From JBLHKS01 sp047620505 (lineage in GTDB: Bacteria > Verrucomicrobiota > Verrucomicrobiia > Verrucomicrobiales > DEV007), in NCBI GenBank assembly GCA_047620505.1, contig JBLHKS010000177.1, forward strand, positions 1 through 14,538: a DNA stretch of 14,538 nt, written 5' to 3'. Position numbers and translations under genes: made by a program. The first letter of the stretch is position 1, and the number at the start of each line of letters is the position of its first letter. Under the pieces are notes generated by a model, which ran no database searches, was not told the DNA's origin, and was given only the letters and a program-made list of their open reading frames with translations. Positions 1 through 7,088 of the stretch are shown piece by piece.

Positions 1-98
1 GCCGCCATCGACCGCTCAGCGATGGCTTTTGGCGGCTGGAAGCCACCACTACAGAACCCTCGCAGGCTGTGTTCTCGAAAATGCAGCCGCAGCCTGCG
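1..98. repeat. Cluster of stem-loops at the left edge (terminator- or REP-like)
   Basis: Three inverted repeats lie close together. GCCATCG (4-10) pairs with CGATGGC (20-26) and is followed by TTTT (27-30), a terminator-like arrangement for a plus-strand gene ending left of the window. GGCGGCT (31-37) can pair, with one mismatch, with AGCCACC (41-47), and GGCGGC (31-36) also matches GCCGCC (1-6). CGCAGGCT (61-68) pairs with AGCCTGCG (91-98). This could be the terminator of an upstream gene or an interspersed palindromic element. The sequence alone does not decide which. Confidence 0.4.
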
Positions 99-201
99 CA
101 ATTCAAGATTTCACGAAACCGGCGACTCCCGAGGTTTGAGCGCCCCGTCGCGCCGTTCCGCTCAGTTTCAAACCTGAGAGCATTTTCGCATCTGCGAATC
201 C

Positions 202-215
202 CCAGCAACTGCTGG
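202..215. repeat. Degenerate CAGCAGCTGCTG-family palindrome, intergenic
   Basis: CCAGCAACTGCTGG differs from the perfect palindrome CCAGCAGCTGCTGG by one base. It lies upstream of the protease promoter region. Confidence 0.6.
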
Positions 216-270
216 CTACGGGTAAATCCGGCGTTTTTCAGCCCGTTTATCAAATCCGAGAGGCAATTGG

Positions 271-373
271 GTCTAGAAATTACACTAATAATAAAAAACA
301 CAACAAATAGAGTTGCATTCGATTCTAGAAACTATAGTATCTGCCTATAATTGCGACACACACTTCTAGAAAT
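271..373. promoter_or_regulatory. Three TCTAGAAA boxes, possible operator sites of the protease gene
   Basis: TCTAGAAA occurs at 272-279, 324-331 and 365-372. The second and third copies are extended to the perfect 8-bp palindrome TTCTAGAA (323-330 and 364-371). The middle copy coincides with the weak -35 hexamer expected for the TATAAT at 346-351, and the right-hand copy falls just after the expected transcription start. That layout would suit a repressor or other regulator. The identity of the regulator cannot be read from the sequence. Confidence 0.4.
323..351 (+). promoter_or_regulatory. Candidate sigma-70-type promoter of the serine protease
   Basis: A perfect -10 hexamer TATAAT lies at 346-351. 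At 17 bp spacing the -35 position (323-328) holds TTCTAG, a poor match to TTGACA, so the promoter may need an activator or be intrinsically weak. Transcription would start near 358, giving a leader of about 34 nt before the ATG at 392. No clear Shine-Dalgarno sequence precedes that ATG. Confidence 0.4.
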
Positions 374-391
374 TCTCAAAAACTCACAAAC

Positions 392-1219
392 ATGAAAGCC
401 CTCTCCACCCTCCTGATCGCCGCCTCAATCTTGAGCGCTCCAAACCTCGCCACCGCGATCGTTTCGGATCAGGCCAACGCGGAAAACGACCCCCGCAAAC
501 TTCAGGCCCACGTCGCCCGCAAAATGAACGCACAGGCCTTCCCTTACTGGATGCACGTCGGCCGCATCGATCGCTCCACTGGCGTTTACCTCGGCAACGG
601 CTACGTCCTCACCGCCGCTCACGTCGGAGCTGGCAATTTTGACCTTTCGGACGGCACTTCCTATTCGGTCGTTCCAAATTCAGCTCGCATCCTCGAGAAT
701 CGCGACGGTTCGCAGGCCGATTTCTGCCTCTTCCGCGTAAAATTCAACGCCAAAGACTCGATCGCTAAACTTCCTCCGATCCAACTCGCCACGATCGCTC
801 CGACAGTCGGCGCAAACGTCCTTTTGATCGGAAACGGCATGGGCGGCAGCGATTCCAAAGCGAACGGCGCTTTCCCCTGGAAAGACAATCACCAGGTCCG
901 TTGGGGTGTGAATCAGATCGAAGAAATCTACTCCCAGCCGATGCCAACCCACGATTTCCTCAGCTACGGCTACGCTACCCGCTTCGAAAAGGGCGGCATC
1001 GAGTGCCAGGCCACTCCTGGCGATTCGGGCGGCGCTTGCTTCCGCTACAACGAAGGCGCTAGCCGCTGGGAACTCGCTGGAATCATCGTCGCTGTCGACA
1101 GCGAGCACGGCCTCGCGGAATACGGAAACCAGACTTACATCGCCGATCCGGTCCTCTTCAAAGGCGAACTCGCCGCAGCTTTCCAGACCGCTGGCCGGTC
1201 CCTCGTCGCAGCGCGCTGA
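392..1219 (+). CDS. Secreted trypsin-like (S1 family) serine protease
   Basis: The 275-residue protein starts with a Sec signal peptide (about residues 1-22: basic start, hydrophobic LLIAASIL core, cleavage likely after ATA), so it acts in the periplasm or outside the cell. The chymotrypsin-fold triad is visible: His77 in TAAHV, Asp110 in QADFCLF and Ser212 in GDSGGACF. Cysteines at 205 and 216 flank the active serine and could form a disulfide. The length suits a bare S1 catalytic domain, with no PDZ domain, membrane anchor or C-terminal sorting tail. No typical IVGG activation site follows the signal peptide, so it is probably not a classical zymogen. The substrate is unknown. The gene is monocistronic: it has its own AT-rich promoter region and a strong terminator about 100 nt downstream. 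Confidence 0.9.
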   Translation: MKALSTLLIAASILSAPNLATAIVSDQANAENDPRKLQAHVARKMNAQAFPYWMHVGRIDRSTGVYLGNGYVLTAAHVGAGNFDLSDGTSYSVVPNSARILENRDGSQADFCLFRVKFNAKDSIAKLPPIQLATIAPTVGANVLLIGNGMGGSDSKANGAFPWKDNHQVRWGVNQIEEIYSQPMPTHDFLSYGYATRFEKGGIECQATPGDSGGACFRYNEGASRWELAGIIVAVDSEHGLAEYGNQTYIADPVLFKGELAAAFQTAGRSLVAAR

Positions 1220-1322
1220 GCGAGTTAATGAATTCTTCTAAAGTGAGTGAGCAAGTAAATCGAGCGCCTCTCAAAATGCCATAGTCGTAGTAGTTTGTGA
1301 GTTGTCTGAGAGACGCCCGGTG

Positions 1323-1363
1323 AAAACGGCGATCCAAGCGGTAAAACGCTGGATCGCCGTTTT
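1323..1363 (+). terminator. Strong inverted-repeat terminator, usable on both strands
   Basis: AAAACGGCGATCC (1323-1335) pairs with GGATCGCCGTTTT (1351-1363). After one bulged A (1336), AGCG (1337-1340) pairs with CGCT (1347-1350) around the loop GTAAAA. The stem is about 17 bp, GC-rich, with A and T tracts at its ends. It is well placed to terminate the protease transcript. Because of its symmetry it would also stop minus-strand read-through from the convergent operon. Confidence 0.85.
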
Positions 1364-1389
1364 ACTTTCCAGATCGGACTCAACTTCGA

Positions 1390-1418
1390 TTGCAATTCTC
1401 CCGCTGACCTCCTAGAAA
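1390..1418 (+). promoter_or_regulatory. Weak candidate promoter for the 194-aa orphan gene
   Basis: TTGCAA (1390-1395) and TAGAAA (1413-1418) are separated by 17 bp. Transcription from this site would begin at about 1425, almost exactly at the ATG (1426), giving a leaderless or nearly leaderless mRNA. The ATG has no Shine-Dalgarno sequence, which fits. Neither hexamer is a strong match. Confidence 0.3.
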
Positions 1419-1425
1419 AGTCCCC

Positions 1426-2010
1426 ATGAACGTGGAAGATGCCGCCCAGGCCAGCGATCCGGCAAAACTCCGGCTTTCGCGCGATCGACTGTTTGAATTT
1501 CAGGGCGAAGGCAGCCCGATCGAAGGGACCCTGGCCGTCGATTACTACGAGAAAGTTGACGACCATCTTTGGAACGGCGATGCGCGGGCGGCGATCGTGG
1601 TCGAAGTCGATCCAGTGGTCGTTGCCGCCTACTCGGATGAATTGGATTGCGTTGTGATGCTGGGATTTCCGGACGTCCTTCACGAGGCTTTCAATTTCGA
1701 GCCTGGCCTCCAGCTTTTGGCCGTGAATCTTTACCGAAGCCTGAAACACGGCTTAGCTGTCGACCTCGTCCCCGGACCGCGAGATTCGAAGCTCTGGGGA
1801 AATTTTGTCCCGATTATCGGCGAGTTCTTTTCGGAAGACTGGGATCGAATCGAAAAGTGCAAATCGAAGATCAAAGACGACGAGTGGCAGCGCTGCTGGG
1901 ATCTGGCTTCGGCTTACGTCGAAGCTCGGCCCGGAGTCTGGCGCGATGGTTTGCCGAGAGCCGCTCAAATCCCGGTCGCCCAAACGAGAAAGAGTTTCAA
2001 ACTCGACTAA
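1426..2010 (+). CDS. Uncharacterised 194-aa cytosolic protein
   Basis: I do not recognise this family. The protein has no signal peptide or membrane segment. It has a balanced soluble composition with regular hydrophobic strands (residues around AAIVVEVDPVVVAAY and CVVMLGFPDVL), aromatic and charged helical stretches (FFSEDWDRIEKCK, EWQRCWDLASAYVEA), and a short basic tail. This looks like a real folded alpha/beta protein, unlike the antisense frames here. The ATG at 1426 follows the protease terminator by about 60 nt, so the gene is probably transcribed on its own. Its TAA stop overlaps the TAG stop of the convergent 5-oxoprolinase gene, so any terminator for it must lie inside that gene or be absent. 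No function is proposed. Confidence 0.7.
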   Translation: MNVEDAAQASDPAKLRLSRDRLFEFQGEGSPIEGTLAVDYYEKVDDHLWNGDARAAIVVEVDPVVVAAYSDELDCVVMLGFPDVLHEAFNFEPGLQLLAVNLYRSLKHGLAVDLVPGPRDSKLWGNFVPIIGEFFSEDWDRIEKCKSKIKDDEWQRCWDLASAYVEARPGVWRDGLPRAAQIPVAQTRKSFKLD

Positions 2011-5000
2011 CTCGAGCCCCAACCCCCACCGCCGGGCGTCTCGATCCGAACGCGGTCTCCAGCCTCGACGTCGATCGCCGCGTGACCGCCAATCGGCTCC
2101 GTCTCGCCGTTTTTCCGAATCAGCAGCTGCTGGCCAGGCGTTCCCGGACTCCCGCCTGACATTCCGTAAGGCAGCTCGACTCGGTGCTGTGTTAGGAGGC
2201 TGATTTCGAGCGGCTTCAAGAATTCGAATTCACGAACGACTCCGTTTCCGCCTGGGAATTCGCCAGCGCCGCCAGAACCCTGACGAAGCGCGAATTGTCT
2301 CAGCAAAACCGGGTAACGCTTCTCAAGAATTTCCGGGTCGGTGATCGCCGTGTTCGTCATGTGCGTGTGGAGCCCGCTCGCTCCCGCGTAGCCTGGACCA
2401 GCTCCCGCACCGCCCGCGATCGTTTCGTAGTAACCGAAAGTTTCGTCGCCAAAAATGAAGTTGTTCATCGTGCCCTGACTGCATGCCTGGATTCCGAAAA
2501 GCCGGAGCACAGCATCCACGACACGCTGGCTCGTTTCCACGTTTCCGCCAACTACAGCCGGGCAGTTTTTTGGGTCAGCTGGGAATTCCGGGTTAAGGAA
2601 GCTGGGCGGGAGGAGAATCTCGACATCGCGCAAAAGTCCTTCGTTCAACGGAAGCTCAGAGCCGGTCCAGAGCCGCAGACAGTAGAGAATTGCCGAACGC
2701 ACGATCGCGGGCGTTGCGTTCAAATTTGTCGGCAGAACATCGGCGGTACCCGCGAAGTCGAGGATGAATCGCTCACCGTCCCGAAGAGCTGAGACGCGGA
2801 TCGGTGAGCCGTCGTCGAGGCGTTCTCCGACAGATTCACAGGCCAGCGGTTTGGCCTGCAGCGCTTCGCGAAAACTCTGGCGAGATTGTTCGGCAAGCGA
2901 GTCCAGCTGACTCTGCAGGACTTCCGAACCGTGCTCAGCAGCGAGATCGTGGAGCGCTTCGACGCCTCGGAGATTCGACGCAGCTTGAGCCTGAAGATCG
3001 GCGAGATTGTCTCTCAGGTTTCTAGTTGGAAATGGTGGTTCTGTCAGGATGCGCTCGATCTCATCGTAACGAGCCTGACCACCTGAGAAGAGAAGCATCG
3101 GCGCGATCACGACTCCTTCTTCAGCCAGGTTGCGCGCGTTCGGCGGCATCGATCCCGGGCGAATTCCGCCTAACTCGGCGTGATGCGCTCGGTTCGCGAC
3201 GTAGCCCAGCAGCTGCTGAGTTTGCGGATCGAAAACGGGCGAGATCACGGTCACGTCCGGCAGATGCGAACCGCCGAAGCCGGGATGATTCGTGATCGCC
3301 ATGTCTTCTGGCTTGAGATCGAGCACGCGGACGACCTCACGAACACACAAACCTAGCGCGCCGAGATGAACAGGAATGTGGGGCGCGTTGACGACAAGCT
3401 GGCCTTCTCGATCGAGCAGCGCGCAGGAAAAATCGAGGCGCTCTTTGACGTTAGTCGAGATCGCAGAACGCTGGAGCATCGCGCCCATTTCGTTAACGAT
3501 ATTTTCGAAACGATTGCGAAAAAGTTCACGCACAACGCCTTCGTTCAGCACCGCGGACTCGTTTTTGTCGGTAGCGGTTTGATCGCAGACGATCGCTCCG
3601 TTCGACCGGCAAACCGCGCCCCATCCGGGTTTCAAGTAGAGCGTGCTGAACGGATCCTGGATGATCGCCGACCCGTGAATTTCCGCGCCCGGCTCCAATT
3701 TCGAGCGGTCCAGAAAAGAAGCGGAATTCGCCAGAATTTCGACGCCGGAGCCCAAAGATTCAGCCTTCGGAATTCTAGCGGATTGCGCTACGTCCGCTGC
3801 GATCACTCGAAGACTCACCACTTCGATCGCCTGGCTCGTTTCCGGTCGATAGCCGAAAACTTCCTCGTACCGATCTCGAAACGCTTCCGCCAAACCGACT
3901 AGCTCGACCAAATCCAAAGTCAGCGCCGAATCCTGACCGAGCAGCCGCAATTCCGCGATTTGACGCCTAACCCGGGTCTCCGATCCAACAGGCAGGTCCA
4001 CCAGCAGCTGCTGACTCGCCTGACTGCCCAACTCGCTCAGCACCCCGCTCAATTCACCCTGACACTCCGACAATTCTCGTAAAACCTGGCGCTCTGCAAA
4101 GCGCTCGACCCGCGCCTGGTGCAAACCAAACGCACTGAGCACGCCCGCCTCCGCTGGAACGACGATGTGCTTCATCCCAAGTTTCTCCGCGATCGCGCAA
4201 GCGTGAAGCGGCCCTGCACCGCCAAAGGCCAACAGCGCGTAATCGGCTGGATCCGCGCCCTCACGAATCGAAATCGTCCGGATGCTGGCGGCCATCTGCT
4301 CGACAGCGATTTCCAAAAGACCTTCGAGAAATCGCGTCTCATCTTCGTCGTCTGCCAACTCGCGCAGCCGCTCCCGTGCTGCTTTGAGATTCTCTTCGCC
4401 TAACGGAATTCCAAAATTGTCTGGATCGATCCGGCCCAGAAGCAAGTTCACATCGGTGATCGTCAGCGGCCCTCCCCGGCCGTAGCACGCCGGCCCCGGG
4501 TCTGCGCCCGCGCTCTCCGGACCGACCCGCAAGCCGGCTTCCGTGCGTCGGCAAATCGAGCCACCGCCAGCTGCGACCGTTTCAATTCGAAGCGAAGGCG
4601 AAAGCAGCGTTGCCGCTCCTGCCCGTTGCTGAAACTGGTAAGCGAAATCGCGATCGAACCTCGCCACGTCCGTGCTCGTCCCGCCCATGTCGAAGGTGAT
4701 CAGCTGATCGAAACCACAGGCGCGCCCGGCAGCTGCGGCGCCGACAACTCCGCCCGCCGGTCCGGAAAACAGGCTGTCTTTTGGATGAAACGCGGATCGG
4801 CCCTCCAACCCGCCAGCGCTCGTCATCACGAGCACGTTCGCACCCGCCGCGCTCTGAACGCGATCCAGAAACGTGCTCATCACCGGAGTCAGGTACGCGT
4901 CGACGACTGCCGTTTCGGCACGAGGCAGAAGCTTGATCAACGGCGCGAGCTCGCTCGACAGACTGATGTTTTCGAACCCCGCTTCGCGCAACGCCACCAG

Positions 5001-5699
5001 CAGCTGCTGCTCGTGCTCGGGATTCGCGTAGCTGTGCATCAGCGCGACGGCCGCGACTTTTACGCCGAGTTTGCTGAGATTTTCGGGAATCACAATCGGC
5101 TTGAGCACCCTCCCCTCGGCATCCAGACGCTCGTCGATTTCGACGACGAGATCGTAGAGCGGATCCGGTTTACGATGGTTCAGCGCAAACAGATCTGGCC
5201 GCCGCTGATCACAAATTGTTAACAAATCACCAAAGCCGCGAGTCACAAAAAAGGCCAGAGGTGCACCCTTGCCTTCCAACAAAGCGTTTGTCCCGCGCGT
5301 CGTCGCGAGGCGCAAACGGAGCTCTGGAAACGCGTTCGCCAAACTCGTTCCCGTAAGCAGGCGAGCGCCGACAACGGGTGCCTCTTCGCCTGTGAACAAA
5401 TCGATCGAATCCAGTTTCGTCTGGTCGGAATCCAGCTCTAACAAGGCTCCTTTTGAGGCTGAGACCTTGCCGGTCTCCAAAGAATAGCCGGTGAAAAACC
5501 CATCTGGCGTTCTCCAGTTTTCCGGAATTTCTACACGCACGCAGCGTGACGAAATCCACTCGACCACTCGCACTCGCAGCTTTCCAGACGACAGCACTTT
5601 GACGAGGATCGGCGTTTCCAATCCCGGGGCCAACGCCCAGCAATCAGTGAACGTTCCTCCAGTATCAATACAGATTTGCCAAGGCTCCAAATTGCTCAC
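2007..5699 (-). CDS. oplAH: 5-oxoprolinase, fused HyuA-HyuB (ATP-hydrolysing)
   Basis: This is a 1230-residue fusion of the HyuA-type (ASKHA ATPase) and HyuB-type halves, as in full-length 5-oxoprolinases of about 1290 aa. These convert pyroglutamate plus ATP to glutamate (EC 3.5.2.9); related fusions act on hydantoins. No signal peptide is seen, so it is cytosolic. The HyuA half shows DTGGTFTD (12-19), TTRGTNALLEGKGAP (133-147), GPAGGVVGAA, the second phosphate motif FDMGGTSTD (336-344), AAGGGSICR and FGGAGPLHACAIAEKLG (492-508). The HyuB half starts near residue 723 (RNRFENIVNEMGAMLQRSA) and has NHPGFGGSHLPDV, NRAHHAELGG and a glycine-rich C-terminus. An in-frame ATG lies at 5774, but it would overlap the DUF1552 gene by 65 nt. 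I prefer the GTG at 5699, 10 nt after that gene's stop and preceded by AAGGCGG, a good Shine-Dalgarno match. It is last in the operon. Substrate choice between oxoproline and hydantoins is not settled by sequence. Confidence 0.92.
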   Translation of the reverse strand: MSNLEPWQICIDTGGTFTDCWALAPGLETPILVKVLSSGKLRVRVVEWISSRCVRVEIPENWRTPDGFFTGYSLETGKVSASKGALLELDSDQTKLDSIDLFTGEEAPVVGARLLTGTSLANAFPELRLRLATTRGTNALLEGKGAPLAFFVTRGFGDLLTICDQRRPDLFALNHRKPDPLYDLVVEIDERLDAEGRVLKPIVIPENLSKLGVKVAAVALMHSYANPEHEQQLLVALREAGFENISLSSELAPLIKLLPRAETAVVDAYLTPVMSTFLDRVQSAAGANVLVMTSAGGLEGRSAFHPKDSLFSGPAGGVVGAAAAGRACGFDQLITFDMGGTSTDVARFDRDFAYQFQQRAGAATLLSPSLRIETVAAGGGSICRRTEAGLRVGPESAGADPGPACYGRGGPLTITDVNLLLGRIDPDNFGIPLGEENLKAARERLRELADDEDETRFLEGLLEIAVEQMAASIRTISIREGADPADYALLAFGGAGPLHACAIAEKLGMKHIVVPAEAGVLSAFGLHQARVERFAERQVLRELSECQGELSGVLSELGSQASQQLLVDLPVGSETRVRRQIAELRLLGQDSALTLDLVELVGLAEAFRDRYEEVFGYRPETSQAIEVVSLRVIAADVAQSARIPKAESLGSGVEILANSASFLDRSKLEPGAEIHGSAIIQDPFSTLYLKPGWGAVCRSNGAIVCDQTATDKNESAVLNEGVVRELFRNRFENIVNEMGAMLQRSAISTNVKERLDFSCALLDREGQLVVNAPHIPVHLGALGLCVREVVRVLDLKPEDMAITNHPGFGGSHLPDVTVISPVFDPQTQQLLGYVANRAHHAELGGIRPGSMPPNARNLAEEGVVIAPMLLFSGGQARYDEIERILTEPPFPTRNLRDNLADLQAQAASNLRGVEALHDLAAEHGSEVLQSQLDSLAEQSRQSFREALQAKPLACESVGERLDDGSPIRVSALRDGERFILDFAGTADVLPTNLNATPAIVRSAILYCLRLWTGSELPLNEGLLRDVEILLPPSFLNPEFPADPKNCPAVVGGNVETSQRVVDAVLRLFGIQACSQGTMNNFIFGDETFGYYETIAGGAGAGPGYAGASGLHTHMTNTAITDPEILEKRYPVLLRQFALRQGSGGAGEFPGGNGVVREFEFLKPLEISLLTQHRVELPYGMSGGSPGTPGQQLLIRKNGETEPIGGHAAIDVEAGDRVRIETPGGGGWGSS
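2121..2132. repeat. CAGCAGCTGCTG palindrome, exact copy
   Basis: This copy lies inside the 5-oxoprolinase gene near its 3' end and is read in frame as Gln-Gln-Leu-Leu (context GQQLLIR). Confidence 0.8.
3207..3218. repeat. CAGCAGCTGCTG palindrome, exact copy
   Basis: This copy lies inside the HyuB half of the 5-oxoprolinase and is read in frame as Gln-Gln-Leu-Leu (context TQQLLGY). Confidence 0.8.
4002..4013. repeat. CAGCAGCTGCTG palindrome, exact copy
   Basis: This copy lies inside the 5-oxoprolinase between the two halves and is read in frame as Gln-Gln-Leu-Leu (context SQQLLVD). Confidence 0.8.
4998..5009. repeat. CAGCAGCTGCTG palindrome, exact copy
   Basis: This copy lies inside the HyuA half of the 5-oxoprolinase and is read in frame as Gln-Gln-Leu-Leu (context EQQLLVA). 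Confidence 0.8.
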
Positions 5700-5709
5700 A
5701 GCCGCCTTT
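5700..5709 (-). promoter_or_regulatory. Ribosome binding site that sets the 5-oxoprolinase start
   Basis: On the minus strand the ten bases between the DUF1552 stop (TGA, 5712-5710) and the GTG at 5699 read AAAGGCGGCT. They contain AAGGCGG, one base from the consensus AAGGAGG. This supports the GTG start over the upstream ATG at 5774. It is the clearest Shine-Dalgarno sequence in the window. Confidence 0.6.
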
Positions 5710-7053
5710 TCAAACTCTCGAGAAAATGGAATCGCCCGTGGTTCCCGTACTGTCGGCGAATGAATTTTTTTCAATCCCCATCGAACGCAGCAAACTCAGA
5801 TAGACGTTCGACATCCGCGTGTCGCCGCTTTTCCAAAAACCGCCGTGCTTGAGATTCATGTTAGCACCTCCCGCAATCATCGTAGGCAGGTTCTTCGAAT
5901 AGTGTGTCGTGCTCGCTCCGCTTCCGTAAAGGACGATCGAGTTGTCGAGCACTGAGCCGTTCACATCCTTGAATTCCTGTAGCTGCCCGAAGAAATAAGC
6001 CAGCTGCTCACTCAGAAAGCGGTCGTACTTCGCGAATTCCAGCTGACCGGCTTTGTCACCCGCATGCGAGAGCTGGTGATGCGTTTTATTGAGGCCAAGC
6101 TTCAACGGAAACGTGTCGCTGACGCCCATGCCGTCCTCGCGATTCAGCATGAAGGCGACGCTTCGCGTGATGTCGGCGTCAAACGCTAGCGCGATCAGGT
6201 CGAACATGTTTCGGTAGTAGCCGGCGGGGCTTTCGCCTTCCGAGGTAACGTCCAAGTCCAGATGCGAATGATCCTGCTTTTTCAGTGGAACGTCGATCCA
6301 TTTTTCTGACGCGATCAGCCGCGACTCGACTTCGTTTAACGACGTCAGGTACTGATCAAGCTTCTCGCGATCCGAATTGCCGAGCTGCTTGTTGAGAGAA
6401 CGCGCGTTTTCCAGAACGGCATCGACTAACTTGATTCGTCGCTTCAAACTTGCGCGCTTCGATTCGAGCGAGTTCCGGTCGGCGCGAAAGAGCCGATCGA
6501 AGACTCGGCGCGGGCTGTTTTCGGCCGGAATCGGCTTGCCTTCGAGGCTGTAGGAAATCGTCCCGGTTCGCGAAGAAAAACCCGTCCCGGCGTCAATCGA
6601 AAGCACGAGGGACGGCTGGCGACAATGCTGTTTTGTGTGAAGCGCGACGACCTGATCAAGCGAAACCGTGTTGTAGCTTCCGGGTTTGGAAGCGTGAAGC
6701 GGCGCGCCCGTCAGCCACATGTCGGAGCACGTGTGCGGGTCGGCTTTCGGGCCACTCGGATGGTAGAGCCCACCTAGAAAACTCAGCTGCTCGCGGAACG
6801 GACTCAGCGGCTCGGTCGATTTGCCGAAGACGAATTTCCCATCGTCCTCAGCACGCGGAAACCAACTCCACTCATCGATTCCATGCGCCTCACGCGGGAG
6901 AGACATTCCGTTAGCCGTGTAGAGCGCGCAGAACCGACGCGGGATCTCTTCGGCGACTTCTGCACCCATCGCTTCGAGCACAGGCAAAGCGAGTGCAGTT
7001 CCGCCCGCTCCCCGGAGGAAGGCGCGACGATCAAGTCTTGCGGGTTTCGGCAT
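5710..7053 (-). CDS. DUF1552 family secreted protein with Tat signal
   Basis: The protein has 447 residues from the ATG at 7053. The N-terminus has a twin-arginine motif (RRAFLRG, residues 9-15) followed by a hydrophobic stretch (TALALPVLEAM), so it is probably exported folded by Tat. The body matches DUF1552, a family abundant in planctomycetes and Verrucomicrobia and usually encoded beside a DUF1592-type cytochrome protein, as here. Recognisable stretches are FCALYTANGM (41-50), GLYHPSGPKADPHTCSDMWL (95-114) and NREDGMGVS. The biochemical role of the family is not established. A longer frame reaching an ATG at 7125 overlaps the preceding gene and has a poor N-terminal extension, whereas the 7053 start puts the Tat motif at the usual place. 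It is third of four genes in the operon. No Shine-Dalgarno sequence is visible, and an 18-bp palindrome sits 11 nt upstream of the start. Confidence 0.88.
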   Translation of the reverse strand: MPKPARLDRRAFLRGAGGTALALPVLEAMGAEVAEEIPRRFCALYTANGMSLPREAHGIDEWSWFPRAEDDGKFVFGKSTEPLSPFREQLSFLGGLYHPSGPKADPHTCSDMWLTGAPLHASKPGSYNTVSLDQVVALHTKQHCRQPSLVLSIDAGTGFSSRTGTISYSLEGKPIPAENSPRRVFDRLFRADRNSLESKRASLKRRIKLVDAVLENARSLNKQLGNSDREKLDQYLTSLNEVESRLIASEKWIDVPLKKQDHSHLDLDVTSEGESPAGYYRNMFDLIALAFDADITRSVAFMLNREDGMGVSDTFPLKLGLNKTHHQLSHAGDKAGQLEFAKYDRFLSEQLAYFFGQLQEFKDVNGSVLDNSIVLYGSGASTTHYSKNLPTMIAGGANMNLKHGGFWKSGDTRMSNVYLSLLRSMGIEKNSFADSTGTTGDSIFSRV

Positions 7054-7064
7054 TCGCGATTTTA

Positions 7065-7082
7065 AACCAGCAGCTGCTGGTT
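7065..7082. repeat. Perfect 18-bp palindrome between DUF1592 and DUF1552 genes
   Basis: AACCAGCAGCTGCTGGTT is a perfect palindrome containing the exact 12-bp core at 7068-7079. It fills about half of the 35-nt intergenic gap (7054-7088). In RNA it could fold as a 7-bp stem with an AGCU loop just upstream of the DUF1552 start. Confidence 0.85.
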
Positions 7083-7088
7083 GCGAAC

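Larger units (their letters stand above)
99..391. other. Non-coding leader region upstream of the serine protease
   Basis: No convincing gene lies here. The stretch contains one degenerate CAGCAGCTGCTG-type palindrome (202-215). From about 260 onward it becomes markedly AT-rich compared with the rest of the window, as expected for a promoter region. Three TCTAGAAA boxes and a TATAAT hexamer are annotated separately. An open frame across 69-350 runs through the palindrome and the promoter and has no recognisable protein character. Confidence 0.6.

Noticed and set aside
69..350. 93-codon open frame on the plus strand
   Set aside because: It crosses a repeat and the protease promoter, has odd composition and no recognisable domain.
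1225..1749. 174-codon open frame on the minus strand
   Set aside because: It runs through the strong terminator at 1323-1363 and is antisense to the better-looking 194-aa gene.
2295..5222. Several plus-strand frames of 90-198 codons inside the 5-oxoprolinase gene
   Set aside because: They are antisense shadows with Arg-rich, domain-free translations.
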